A stretch of 64,000 nucleotides of DNA from an uncultured Flavobacteriaceae bacterium (GTDB taxonomy: Bacteria > Bacteroidota > Bacteroidia > Flavobacteriales > Flavobacteriaceae): the NCBI GenBank assembly GCA_947487895.1, contig CANKYF010000002.1, positions 480,500 through 544,499 of the forward strand, in the 5' to 3' direction. A program made the position numbers and the translations under genes. Shown here in pieces: positions 1 through 8,606 of this stretch; positions within the stretch are counted from its first letter, which is position 1; the number at the start of each line of letters is the position of its first letter. Under the pieces are notes generated by a model, which ran no database searches, was not told the origin of the DNA, and saw only the letters and a program-made list of their open reading frames with translations.

Positions 1-2
1 TA

Positions 3-104
3 CTTTATTTCATCTATACTATCTACCAAATTTCTACTATTGGATGGGATGAAATGATGAGAAAATCACAAGAAATCATGGAACAATACCAACAAGCACA
101 ATAA
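3..104 (+). CDS. C-terminal end of an unknown membrane protein (partial)
   Basis: An open frame enters from the left edge and stops at 102-104. The 33 visible residues are a hydrophobic stretch followed by a polar, Gln/Glu/Met-rich tail, as in a cytoplasmic tail after a last membrane helix. The start lies outside the window. A strong hairpin terminator follows 15 bases after the stop, which supports this being the real end of a transcribed gene. Family not recognised. Confidence 0.5.
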   Translation, partial: LYFIYTIYQISTIGWDEMMRKSQEIMEQYQQAQ

Positions 105-119
105 AAGTGTTTTATAAAT

Positions 120-177
120 AATTAAAAAAGCGACCTCACTTCAACTACGCTCAGTGACCAAGGTCGCTTTTTTAATT
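120..177. terminator. Bidirectional hairpin terminator
   Basis: A perfect 17-bp inverted repeat (120-136 with 161-177) contains GCGACCT / AGGTCGC flanked by A and T runs, so it can end transcripts from both sides. It sits between the partial + strand gene and the convergent DUF5362 gene. The loop carries a small inner pairing (TCACT / AGTGA). Confidence 0.85.
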
Positions 178-194
178 AATATATTTTTTTAAAT

Positions 195-647
195 CTAATT
201 AAATAATGATGCACCAACTACTACACCAATAATTGTTAATATATAAAGAGAAATTATTACAATTGAAAAAATACCTATAAACTTATAATGAGATTTTAAG
301 TTCAAGAATGCTTCTTTGAAATCATTGTTATTATTAAGTTTTAATGCACTTTTCATTTTTTTAGAAAACTTAAATAAATATAATACTGGGAAAAAATATA
401 TAAGAGCCAAAACTATATATATAATAGCAATACCAACTGTAGAACCTAATCCATAAGCAGTTTGCAAAGTACTACTCGCTACTCCCTGAACTAAAACCAA
501 AGAGATACCACCAAACACCATAAAGCCAATACCAACAAAACCCAGTATTGATACAAAATTACCCCATTTTACTATTTCGCCTAAATATCCTTTAATTTCC
601 TGATTTACATCTAATTCAAAACTTTCAAAAGCTGATTTCTCTTCCAT
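195..647 (-). CDS. DUF5362-like membrane protein
   Basis: A 150-residue protein with an acidic soluble N-terminus and three predicted membrane helices at about 31-55, 70-94 and 121-146, with a basic/Asn-rich loop (about 96-112) between the last two. Length and layout resemble the DUF5362 family of Bacteroidota, whose function is unknown; that assignment is from memory of the family. It starts 3 bases after the stop of rocD on the same strand, so the two are probably co-transcribed. No catalytic residues are evident. Confidence 0.6.
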   Translation of the reverse strand: MEEKSAFESFELDVNQEIKGYLGEIVKWGNFVSILGFVGIGFMVFGGISLVLVQGVASSTLQTAYGLGSTVGIAIIYIVLALIYFFPVLYLFKFSKKMKSALKLNNNNDFKEAFLNLKSHYKFIGIFSIVIISLYILTIIGVVVGASLFN

Positions 648-650
648 AAA

Positions 651-1895
651 TTAATTTTCAAATTCTTTAAATGTTCTTGTTATTATATCTACACAATCTA
701 ATAATTGTTCTCTGTTCATTACTAACGGTGGTGCAAACCTTATAATATTGCCATGAGTTGGTTTAGCTATTAAACCATTATCACGTAGTTTTAAACACAT
801 ATTCCAAGCTGTTTTACTATCCTCAGTATCATTTACTACCACTGCGTTAAGCAATCCTTTTCCTCTTACTTTAGTAATAATGCTGCTTGTTTCTATGTAT
901 TTATTTAATTCGCTTCTAAAAAGTTCTCCTAAAACTTTAGAATTTTCTGCCAGATTTTCTTCTTTAACAACCTCTAAAGCTGCTATTGCAATTACTGCTG
1001 CCAAAGGATTCCCTCCAAAGGTGCTTCCGTGGGTTCCTGGAATCATAACTCCCATTATATCATTATTAGCTAAAACCGCACTAATAGGATAAGCACCACC
1101 ACTTAAGGCCTTTCCTAAAATTAATATGTCTGGTTTAACGTTTTCATGATTTACGGCTAGTAGTTCTCCTGTTCTGGCAATACCAGTTTGAATTTCATCT
1201 GCAATAAATAATACATTATATGCTTCGCATAATGCTTTTGCTTTAGACAAATAACCTTCTGAAGGCACATAAACACCTGCTTCTCCTTGAATAGGTTCTA
1301 CTAAAAAACCTGCTACATTAGGATTGTTTTTTAAAGCAGATTCTAATTGCTCTAAATTATCATATTCAATGTTTATAAATGCATCGGCATAAGGTCCAAA
1401 ATTAGTATTCGAAGTACTATCACTTGAAAACGATACAATAGTAGTGGTACGACCGTGAAAATTGTTGTTACAAACAATAATTTTTGCTTGGTTTTCGGCA
1501 ATTCCTTTTACATCATACGCCCATTTTCTACATACTTTAATAGCTGCCTCTACACCTTCGGCACCGGAATTCATGGGTAATAATTTATCAAACCCAAAAT
1601 ATTCGCAAGTGTACTTTTCGTAAAGTCCTAACTTATCGTTGTAAAATGCTCTCGATGTTAATGTTATGGTTTGTGCTTGTTCTACCATAGCATTGATAAT
1701 TTTAGGGTGACAATGCCCTTGGTTTACTGCTGAATATGCAGATAGGAAGTCATAATACTTTTTTCCATCTACATCCCAAACAAACACACCTTCTCCTCTA
1801 CTTAACACCACAGGTAGCGGTTTGTAAGTGTTAGATCCGTACTTTTTTTCTAATGAAATAGCTTCTTCAGATGTTAATTTTTGTAAAACAGCCAT
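651..1895 (-). CDS. rocD: Ornithine--oxo-acid aminotransferase
   Basis: A class III PLP-dependent aminotransferase that moves the delta-amino group of ornithine to 2-oxoglutarate, giving glutamate-5-semialdehyde and linking arginine/ornithine to proline and glutamate. The 414 residues match the family length. Visible are the cofactor-site DEIQTG (233-238), the PLP-binding lysine in LGKALSGG (Lys262) and the N-terminal YDFLSAYSAVNQGHCHP typical of ornithine aminotransferases rather than other class III enzymes. It is cytoplasmic and sits upstream of, and nearly abutting, the DUF5362-like gene. Confidence 0.93.
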   Translation of the reverse strand: MAVLQKLTSEEAISLEKKYGSNTYKPLPVVLSRGEGVFVWDVDGKKYYDFLSAYSAVNQGHCHPKIINAMVEQAQTITLTSRAFYNDKLGLYEKYTCEYFGFDKLLPMNSGAEGVEAAIKVCRKWAYDVKGIAENQAKIIVCNNNFHGRTTTIVSFSSDSTSNTNFGPYADAFINIEYDNLEQLESALKNNPNVAGFLVEPIQGEAGVYVPSEGYLSKAKALCEAYNVLFIADEIQTGIARTGELLAVNHENVKPDILILGKALSGGAYPISAVLANNDIMGVMIPGTHGSTFGGNPLAAVIAIAALEVVKEENLAENSKVLGELFRSELNKYIETSSIITKVRGKGLLNAVVVNDTEDSKTAWNMCLKLRDNGLIAKPTHGNIIRFAPPLVMNREQLLDCVDIITRTFKEFEN

Positions 1896-2191
1896 TTTAA
1901 AAAATTTTAATTGTTCATAAAATAACCATTCCTACTCTACCTTTATCCTTTCATATTTCCGATAGTTATCGAAACGAAAATTCAGCGTGGGAGAGAAATC
2001 ATCCCTAGATAAGGTTTGCAATTTAACAATTATTAAGCTGTTTTTACTAAAAAACTTATTAAGAGATTTTACTCTTAAGAAAAGTAATCAGTAACTCAAT
2101 ATATATTAACGAAAGGAAGCTCTATATGTGTCTTTTTAAAATAAACCGTGTCTAAACATATATTAATTAACCATTTAAAACAAAATTTATC

Positions 2192-3364
2192 ATGGATTAC
2201 TTATCAAATCTTTTAGACAAATTATCAGAATCAATCGGTGGGAACCTATCTAGCGCTATTGCTGCAGTTATTATTGTAATTTTAGGTTGGTTTATAGCAG
2301 GAATTTTAAAAAGATTAACTGCAAAATTAATCAAAAAAACAGGAATTGATGAAAAGCTAAATAACGATAAAATTAACCTATCAAACTTTATAAGTAAACT
2401 TATATTCTTTTTGGTCATGATTTTTGTATTTACACTTGCTCTTGAAAAATTAGGCATGAGTAACGTATTAGATCCTGTAAAAAACATGCTTTCTGAGTTC
2501 ACTAGTTTTTTACCAAACATAATTGGTGCAGGGTTGGTATCTTACATTGGATATATGCTAGCTACAATTGTTTCTGAACTTGTAGAACTTTCTGGAAATT
2601 CTATAAGAAATTTTACACCAAAACTTAAGTTGCCAGAAAATATTGATTTTGTAAAAATTGTTAAGAAAATTATTTTCATCTTTATTTTCATTCCTCTTCT
2701 TATATCTGCGTTTAATATCTTAAACATGGAAGCTATATCTGAACCAGCAACATCAATGCTAAAGGACTTTTTTAGTGCCATTCCTAAGGTATTGGTTGCT
2801 AGTATCATTCTAATAATATTTGTTATAGGAGGTCGTTTTTTAAGCGAGTTAATAAAAGACCTTCTTAACAGTATGAATCTAAATAACTTCTTAAACAAAG
2901 CTGGATTAGCTAATATAACTGGCAACACTAATCTTGTAAAGATAATTGGCAATTTAGTATACTTCTTTATTATCCTTTTTGGTTTAACAACTGCTCTAGA
3001 AAAATTAGAATTTAATCAACTAACAGATATATTATATACAATTACTAACTACGCAGGAAAAATTTTATTCGGATTAGTTATTTTAGTAATTGGTAATTGG
3101 ATTTCAACTATTGCCGCCAATAACTTTTCTAAGAATGAAAATAATGCATTTGTTGCTTCAATAATTAGAATAGCAATTATAGCCATATTCTTAGCTATTG
3201 GTTTAAGAACTATGGGAATTGCTGACGAAATAATAAATTTAGCTTTTGGTATTTCATTAGGTACAGTTGCCTTAACAATTATCTTATCTTTTGGTTTAGG
3301 AGGAAGAGAAGCTGCTGGTAAACAAATGGAAAAAATATTATCTAAATTCAACTATAAAAAATAG
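2192..3364 (+). CDS. Mechanosensitive-channel-like protein with TM-helix repeats
   Basis: A 390-residue, very hydrophobic inner-membrane protein with about eight to ten predicted helices. Repeated segments of the pattern (I)LGWFIAG..L and VIGGRFLSELI resemble the conserved TM-helix repeat found in some MscS-related proteins, and the end contains a Gly-rich SFGLGGREAAGKQ segment like the pore-helix region of small mechanosensitive channels. A full soluble MscS beta domain is not visible after it, so the protein probably lacks the large vestibule. A role in osmotic protection is inferred from family only. It is monocistronic, with a hairpin terminator downstream. Confidence 0.7.
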   Translation: MDYLSNLLDKLSESIGGNLSSAIAAVIIVILGWFIAGILKRLTAKLIKKTGIDEKLNNDKINLSNFISKLIFFLVMIFVFTLALEKLGMSNVLDPVKNMLSEFTSFLPNIIGAGLVSYIGYMLATIVSELVELSGNSIRNFTPKLKLPENIDFVKIVKKIIFIFIFIPLLISAFNILNMEAISEPATSMLKDFFSAIPKVLVASIILIIFVIGGRFLSELIKDLLNSMNLNNFLNKAGLANITGNTNLVKIIGNLVYFFIILFGLTTALEKLEFNQLTDILYTITNYAGKILFGLVILVIGNWISTIAANNFSKNENNAFVASIIRIAIIAIFLAIGLRTMGIADEIINLAFGISLGTVALTIILSFGLGGREAAGKQMEKILSKFNYKK

Positions 3365-3382
3365 ATTTACTTTTAGTATTGC

Positions 3383-3416
3383 AAGAGCTACTCATTTCAG
3401 GGTAGCTCTTTTTAAT
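3383..3416. terminator. Hairpin terminator
   Basis: A 9-bp stem AAGAGCTAC (3383-3391) pairs with GTAGCTCTT (3402-3410) and a T-rich tail follows. It lies between the channel gene and the convergent DUF6768 gene and can serve either strand. Confidence 0.8.
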
Positions 3417-3420
3417 TTTA

Positions 3421-3804
3421 TCAAGATATTTTACTGGAAAGTGAAGAAATCTGAAGTTCCAAACGTTTTATCTCCCTAGTTAAGGCATTTCTATGAATTT
3501 GCATCCACATATATATTTTTATCATACTCATAGTAATAAAACAAAATAATACTGCTCCTAACCAAAGAATTAAATCGTTAGTCTTTTCAACCTCCATCGT
3601 TTGTATGATACAATAAATTAACAATACTAATAACAAACCATTAACTGCATTCATAATAAAAGTAACCCAAGAGTTTTTACCTTTATATAAGCCTAATATC
3701 ATTTGAAAAAAGTTTTGTTCATCTAATTCATCATAAAACTTTGCTTCTTCTTCAGTTAACGTTTCTCTAATTAATTTATCAATGTCTTCGCTATTACTTT
3801 TCAT
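3421..3804 (-). CDS. DUF6768-like membrane partner of the adjacent sigma factor
   Basis: A 127-residue protein with an acidic N-terminal helix containing TLTEEEAKFYDELDEQN, two membrane helices (about 47-68 and 77-101) and a short C-terminal coiled coil (about 104-125). The start overlaps the end of the ECF sigma gene by 11 bases, so the two are translationally coupled. This layout is usual for a sigma factor paired with a membrane-bound regulator, but no anti-sigma domain is recognisable. I assign it to DUF6768 from the N-terminal motif and context. Function inferred only. Confidence 0.6.
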   Translation of the reverse strand: MKSNSEDIDKLIRETLTEEEAKFYDELDEQNFFQMILGLYKGKNSWVTFIMNAVNGLLLVLLIYCIIQTMEVEKTNDLILWLGAVLFCFITMSMIKIYMWMQIHRNALTREIKRLELQISSLSSKIS

Positions 3805-4351
3805 AATTTCTATTTTTTAAAATTTGTTTTAATTTCTCTCTAGCATGAAATAGTCTAGATTTTGTTGTTCCTACAGAAATATTTAATGTTTTACTTATTT
3901 CTTTTAATGAGTATGCTTCAGTATAAAATAGTTTTATAACTTCTTTTTGATGTAATGGTAAAACTTTTATAGCCTTTAATAAAACCTTTCTTTGTTGTTC
4001 CCTTTCGTCATCATATTGTAACTCTTCAACATCGTCATTATGCTTAAGACCATCTAAAGCTTCAATTGCTTTTTTATGTTCTCTAAGCCAATCAAAAGAC
4101 TTATTGCAAACTATGCGTAAAGACCAACTAGCAAATGTATTTGGGTCATTCAAATCATCAATTTTTTCAATAATAGTTTTCCATGAATCTTGTGCAATGT
4201 CTTTTGCGACCTGTTTATCCTTTATAATCCAATATGCCTTATTACAAAAAGCTTTATGCCACCTTTTAACCAATTGCGTCAAAGCTACAGTATTACCCGA
4301 CTGATAACTTATTACAAGTTTAGCATCAATATAGTATTCATTTTTACTCAT
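3794..4351 (-). CDS. ECF-type RNA polymerase sigma factor
   Basis: A 185-residue sigma-70 family protein with only the two conserved ECF regions. Region 2 spans about 20-95, with the DIAQDSW helix and the SWSLRIVCNKSFDWLR melting segment. Region 4 spans about 125-177 and ends in a helix-turn-helix with SLKEISKTLNISVGTTKSRL. It recruits core polymerase to a dedicated promoter set, unknown here. It heads a two-gene unit with the overlapping DUF6768-like membrane gene, so membrane-linked control is plausible. Confidence 0.92.
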   Translation of the reverse strand: MSKNEYYIDAKLVISYQSGNTVALTQLVKRWHKAFCNKAYWIIKDKQVAKDIAQDSWKTIIEKIDDLNDPNTFASWSLRIVCNKSFDWLREHKKAIEALDGLKHNDDVEELQYDDEREQQRKVLLKAIKVLPLHQKEVIKLFYTEAYSLKEISKTLNISVGTTKSRLFHAREKLKQILKNRNYEK

Positions 4352-4473
4352 TTAAAAAGCATGCTTTTACTCTAAAGACAGTAAAATTTATAAAAGGTTC
4401 ATTTTTTTAAAAATAAATTTCGAAACAGTTTAAAGTTAAGTCAAATAAAACTACTTTTTTTTATTGCTATTGT

Positions 4474-4481
4474 TATTTTTG
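4474..4481 (+). promoter_or_regulatory. -7 promoter box of the RNA methyltransferase gene
   Basis: TATTTTTG matches the Bacteroidota -7 consensus TAnnTTTG exactly and ends 5 bases before the ATG at 4486. Transcription would begin at or very near the start codon, giving a leaderless or nearly leaderless message. Confidence 0.5.
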
Positions 4482-4485
4482 CAGC

Positions 4486-5946
4486 ATGCCTAGAAGAGAA
4501 CGAAATAAGTTTGTAAAACGCGGAGAAATAATTGAAATTCTAATTGAGGACTATGCTTTTGGTGGCAAAGGTATTGGTCGTATTAGAAATGAACATGGAG
4601 AATTTGTGGTCTTTGTTCCAAATACCATTCCTGGACAAACGGTTAAAGCGCAAATAAAAAAATCTAGTAAGAAATATGCCGAAGGGAAACTCCTAGATGT
4701 CATTTCTAGGTCTGAGGACGAAACCGAAACACCTTACCAAGACATTCCTGGAGCCCCCTATATTTACTTACCAATAGAAAAGCAACACGACTACAAGTTA
4801 AATAGTACTTTAGAGCTTTTTAAACGCATTGGAAAAGTAGCTAATATTGATGATGTTTTTGATGAGTTTGTGAACTCTCCAAATACATTCCATTATAGAA
4901 ATAAAATGGAATATGGCTTTTCAGCAATTGGTTATGATAGAATTGAAAAAACCGATATTGATGCCTTTACTCTTGGTTTTAAAAAACGAGGCACTTGGTG
5001 GTGTGCCGAAAATTTAGAAAAAGATAGTGGACTGTTTGATACTGGTGTAGAAAACAATTTAAAACATATTAGAAACTACTGCGAACAAACAGGGTTAGCG
5101 CCTTGGCATGCTCCCAGAAAAGAAGGCTTCTTTAGGTATTTTATTGTTAGAAAATCATATAAAACCAATAAGCTTTTGTTTAATTTGGTAACAACCTCCT
5201 ATGATTTACCTAAGTTCAACCTTCATAAATTTTCAAATTATTTAGTTGAATTATTTGGTGATAGAGTTGCTGGGTTTCTACATACCATAAATGATGAAAT
5301 TGGAGATAGAACTATTGCTACTACTGGAAGTATTAAGCTCGTTTATGGTGATGACAAAATAGTTGAAGAACTTTTAGATTTAAACTTTGAAATTAGTATT
5401 AAAAGCTTCTTTCAAACAAACCCTAAATGTGCTGAGAAACTCTATTCTAAAGTGATTGATTATGCTCTAGAAAACAAAGAAGCAATAGATAATACGGTCG
5501 TTTTAGATTTATTTTGTGGTACAGGAACTATTGGTCAAATTTTAGCATCTAAAGCCAATAACACAAAAATAGTGGGAGTAGATATTGTTGCCTCTGCAAT
5601 AGAAGATGCGAAAGAAAATGCTAAAAGAAACAATATTAAGGGCTTAGAATTTTATGCAGCAGATGTTGGGAAGTTTTTAAACGAACACCCGCAGTATAAA
5701 AATAATATAAGAACCATCATTTTAGACCCAGCTAGAGCAGGAATTGCACCAAAAACACTAAAAAAAATCATAAACTTAAATGCTGAGCGTTTAGTTTATG
5801 TATCTTGTAATCCTGCTACGCAGGCAAGAGATGTAGAACAACTAATTCTAGAAGGTTACAACATAAAAAAAATGAGTTTGGTAGATCAATTCCCTCATAC
5901 CTCTCACATAGAAACCGTAATGCTTTTAGAAAAAAATAAAGCCTAA
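4486..5946 (+). CDS. rlmD: RNA uracil-C5 methyltransferase, RlmD/TrmA family, TRAM domain
   Basis: A SAM-dependent enzyme that methylates C5 of a uridine in RNA; the closest family is RlmD (23S rRNA U1939). The 486 residues show an N-terminal TRAM domain (about 8-75), a central region, the FQTNP substrate motif (309-313), the SAM-binding DLFCGTGTIG (341-350), DPARAG (414-419) and the catalytic cysteine in SCNPATQARD (Cys441). The four cysteines that hold the iron-sulfur cluster in E. coli RlmD are missing: the segment after the TRAM domain (about 75-105) has no Cys. It may therefore be a cluster-free paralogue with different substrate preference, and the gene symbol is tentative. Confidence 0.8.
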   Translation: MPRRERNKFVKRGEIIEILIEDYAFGGKGIGRIRNEHGEFVVFVPNTIPGQTVKAQIKKSSKKYAEGKLLDVISRSEDETETPYQDIPGAPYIYLPIEKQHDYKLNSTLELFKRIGKVANIDDVFDEFVNSPNTFHYRNKMEYGFSAIGYDRIEKTDIDAFTLGFKKRGTWWCAENLEKDSGLFDTGVENNLKHIRNYCEQTGLAPWHAPRKEGFFRYFIVRKSYKTNKLLFNLVTTSYDLPKFNLHKFSNYLVELFGDRVAGFLHTINDEIGDRTIATTGSIKLVYGDDKIVEELLDLNFEISIKSFFQTNPKCAEKLYSKVIDYALENKEAIDNTVVLDLFCGTGTIGQILASKANNTKIVGVDIVASAIEDAKENAKRNNIKGLEFYAADVGKFLNEHPQYKNNIRTIILDPARAGIAPKTLKKIINLNAERLVYVSCNPATQARDVEQLILEGYNIKKMSLVDQFPHTSHIETVMLLEKNKA

Positions 5947-5967
5947 GTGTAAAAGAAAAATTTGCTA

Positions 5968-6525
5968 ATGAAATACCTAAAGTTAATTTTTATACCAGTT
6001 CTTCTCTTCATAATTGGTGTAACAATAAGTTGTGAGAGAGATGATATTTGTCCAGATAGTACACCCACAACCCCTAAATTAATTATTGATTTATACGATT
6101 TTGAGAATTCTGAAAACTTAAAAAATGCAGCTAATTTAGTTGTAGCTGGTGTTACTAATACTGATGAACGTATTATCTTGCCCGATTATAATTTTGTGAC
6201 TTCAAGTGATTTGATACTACCTTTGAAAACTACTGAAGATATGACGCAATATGTTGTTGTAAAAGATGCTAGTGTAAATGATAATGATACTCCTGATGAT
6301 TTAAATGATGATTTTGTTGATGGAAATTTTGATACAATTACCATAACCTATACTAGAAGAGAAGAATATGTATCAAGAGCCTGTGGTTTTAAAACTGTCT
6401 TTGAAAATGTTGAAGTAACAATTGAAGATGACGACAACAACTGGCTTTTAGGAACTCCAGAAAATTTAACTGATAATGAACCAATTGAAAATGAAGATGC
6501 AACGCATTTTAACTTATTTCATTAG
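5968..6525 (+). CDS. DUF6452-like lipoprotein
   Basis: A lipoprotein of about 185 residues. The ATG at 5968 is preferred over the TTG two codons upstream because it gives a compact lipoprotein signal ending in TISC (Cys22 lipidated). The mature part is acidic (an Asp/Asn-rich stretch near 95-110), with a CERDDICPDSTPTTP start typical of DUF6452. It follows the RNA methyltransferase by 21 bases and overlaps the next envelope gene, forming a three-gene unit with DUF6048. Function unknown; an envelope location is inferred from the signal. Confidence 0.7.
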   Translation: MKYLKLIFIPVLLFIIGVTISCERDDICPDSTPTTPKLIIDLYDFENSENLKNAANLVVAGVTNTDERIILPDYNFVTSSDLILPLKTTEDMTQYVVVKDASVNDNDTPDDLNDDFVDGNFDTITITYTRREEYVSRACGFKTVFENVEVTIEDDDNNWLLGTPENLTDNEPIENEDATHFNLFH

Positions 6526-7216
6526 TCTTATAACAATTTTATTGTTGAGTATTTCTACTTACGGTCAAAACGATACCATAGTAAATGTTGCTGATTCTCT
6601 AAAGATTAAACAAAAATATGGTCTTAGAGTCTCTGGAGATGTTGGTAAAATTATACGTTCTTATTTAGATGAAGACTATAAAGGTTTTGAAATTGCGGCA
6701 GATTATAGGCTTAAAAAAGACTTTTACATTGCGGGAGAAATAGGTTTTGAAGAAAAAAACACCGTAAACCAATATTTAGATATTAGTACTTCTGGTTCGT
6801 ATATTAAAGCTGGAATAGATATTAATATGTATGAAAACTGGTTGGATATGGATAACATGGTTTATGCTGGATTTAGAGTTGGAGCAAGTACATTCAGCCA
6901 TGATTTAAATAGCTTTAATGTTTATAGTACCAATCAATTTTGGGCACCACAACTTACTTCAGAGGAAGTACAAGAATTTAGTAGTTTAACGGCTTTTTGG
7001 GGCGAATTTATTCTAGGAATGAAAGTTGAACTTTTCAATAACCTTTACATGGGACTAAACGTTCAGCTAAAATTCGTAGCTAGTGAAACGGAGCCTGATA
7101 ACTTTGAGAATGTATATATTCCTGGTTATGGTAGAACCTATGATAGTACAGGTATAGGAACGGGTTATAGTTATACCTTAGGTTATAGAATACCGCTTTA
7201 TAAAAAGAGTAAATAA
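6491..7216 (+). CDS. DUF6048-like outer-membrane beta-barrel protein
   Basis: An exported protein of about 240 residues. Candidate starts at 6476, 6491 and 6497 are in frame; 6491 or 6497 give the most normal signal peptide (MQRILTYFIS followed by a hydrophobic run ending STYGQ). All overlap the preceding lipoprotein gene, implying coupled translation. The mature chain alternates short amphipathic strands with aromatic ends (for example FYIAGEIGFEEK and YTLGYRIPLYK), as in small outer-membrane barrels. I recognise it as the DUF6048 family that travels with DUF6452. Function unknown. Confidence 0.7.
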   Translation: MKMQRILTYFISLITILLLSISTYGQNDTIVNVADSLKIKQKYGLRVSGDVGKIIRSYLDEDYKGFEIAADYRLKKDFYIAGEIGFEEKNTVNQYLDISTSGSYIKAGIDINMYENWLDMDNMVYAGFRVGASTFSHDLNSFNVYSTNQFWAPQLTSEEVQEFSSLTAFWGEFILGMKVELFNNLYMGLNVQLKFVASETEPDNFENVYIPGYGRTYDSTGIGTGYSYTLGYRIPLYKKSK

Positions 7217-7337
7217 CTGCTTCTATTATGTTTAAAATTGGAAGTAATATTTAAACATGTTGGATAATCTAAAAACATATTTAAGTATACTTTTGTCAAT
7301 TTTTATTAATGTGAACTAGAGAATTTAAAAGAGAGGA

Positions 7338-8498
7338 TTATTCCTTAATGTATTTTCCTTTTTTACTACCTTCATATATCTCATATTTCACCAATCTAGA
7401 CTCTAATTTGGCATTAAATAATTGTATTTTTCTTGAAGGGCGTAAACCTACATGTTTTAAGGCTTCTAAATTACTAGTAATAAACCAAGCTTCTGTTCCT
7501 GGATAATTTTGCTTAAATGTATCCCCTATACTTTTATAAAACGCGTGTAAGTCTATATTTAGACGTTCTCCATAGGGTGGATTAAAAACCATATGCAACT
7601 TATCGCTACCTCCTTTTTGAGTTTTAAAGAAGTCTTCGTGTTTAACGGTTATAAAATCATCTAATTGCGCATTTTTAATATTGTCTTTAGCTTTAAATAC
7701 TGCACTAGGCGCTTTATCATACCCCATAATTTTATAATGAAAATCTCGTGTTTTTTTAAGAAGAGACTCTTCTATTTTTTCAAATAAATCTACATCCCAA
7801 TCTTGCCAGCGCTCAAAAGCAAATTCTTTTCTCATTAAATTTGGTGGGATATTACAAGCTATCATAGCGGCTTCTATGAGCATAGTACCCGAACCACACA
7901 TAGGATCAATAAAATCACTTTGTCCGTCCCAACCAGAAAGCATGATCATACCAGCCGCCAACACTTCATTAATTGGTGCTATGTTAGTAGCTGTTTTATA
8001 GCCGCGTTTATGTAAAGAATCTCCAGAAGTATCTAAAGATATAGTACATTGATTTCTATCTATATGTACATTAATTTTAAGATCTGGGAATTTTAAATCT
8101 ACGTTGGGCCTTTCTCCTGTATTATCTCTAAATCTATCTACAATAGCATCTTTAGTTTTTAAAGCTATAAATAAAGAGTGCTTAAATAAGTGTGAATGTA
8201 TAGTAGCATCTACCGCTAAAGAACCACTAGATTTCAAATAGTTTTCCCAAGGCATTTTGTATATATTATTATACAAATCTTGTTCATTAAACACTTTAAA
8301 CGAATGAATAGGCTTTAAAATTTTAATAGCCGTGCGTAAACCTAAATTAGCCTTATACATAAAGCCTTTATCGCCTACAAAACTTACATTCCTTACCCCT
8401 TTTTTAACTTCTTGTGCACCTAGCTGTGTAAGTTCTTTGGCTAATAAATCTTCAAAACCAAATAAGGTTTTTGCAACCATTTTGAAATTCTCTTTCAT
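7338..8498 (-). CDS. rlmL: RlmL-like rRNA guanine-N2 methyltransferase (THUMP domain)
   Basis: A class I SAM-dependent RNA methyltransferase of 386 residues. A ferredoxin-like/THUMP N-terminal part (about 8-165) binds RNA. The catalytic part has DPMCGSGT (198-205) for SAM and NPPYGER (306-312), the signature of amino-methylating enzymes. It corresponds to the N-terminal half of E. coli RlmKL (23S rRNA G2445); the RlmK half is absent, as is normal outside gammaproteobacteria. It is monocistronic, divergent from the next gene, with a -7 box just upstream. Confidence 0.85.
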   Translation of the reverse strand: MKENFKMVAKTLFGFEDLLAKELTQLGAQEVKKGVRNVSFVGDKGFMYKANLGLRTAIKILKPIHSFKVFNEQDLYNNIYKMPWENYLKSSGSLAVDATIHSHLFKHSLFIALKTKDAIVDRFRDNTGERPNVDLKFPDLKINVHIDRNQCTISLDTSGDSLHKRGYKTATNIAPINEVLAAGMIMLSGWDGQSDFIDPMCGSGTMLIEAAMIACNIPPNLMRKEFAFERWQDWDVDLFEKIEESLLKKTRDFHYKIMGYDKAPSAVFKAKDNIKNAQLDDFITVKHEDFFKTQKGGSDKLHMVFNPPYGERLNIDLHAFYKSIGDTFKQNYPGTEAWFITSNLEALKHVGLRPSRKIQLFNAKLESRLVKYEIYEGSKKGKYIKE

Positions 8499-8517
8499 AA
8501 AACAACTCTATAGTTTT

Positions 8518-8525
8518 CAAAAGTA
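8518..8525 (-). promoter_or_regulatory. -7 promoter box of the RlmL-like gene
   Basis: Read on the minus strand this is TACTTTTG, an exact TAnnTTTG match, 19 bases upstream of the start codon. The leader would be only about a dozen bases. Confidence 0.45.
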
Positions 8526-8606
8526 AGATAATAGATTTAATAAAAATTAGTATTTTTAAACATTAGCCTAAGTAAATTATAACTAATTATATTTTTTTGT
8601 TTACTA

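Noticed and set aside
880..1092. Plus-strand ORF inside rocD
   Set aside because: It is the antisense shadow of a strongly conserved aminotransferase with no promoter or homology of its own.
2542..2952. Minus-strand ORF of 136 codons inside the channel gene
   Set aside because: Hydrophobic sense strand produces a long shadow on the antisense strand; no family motif and no start context.
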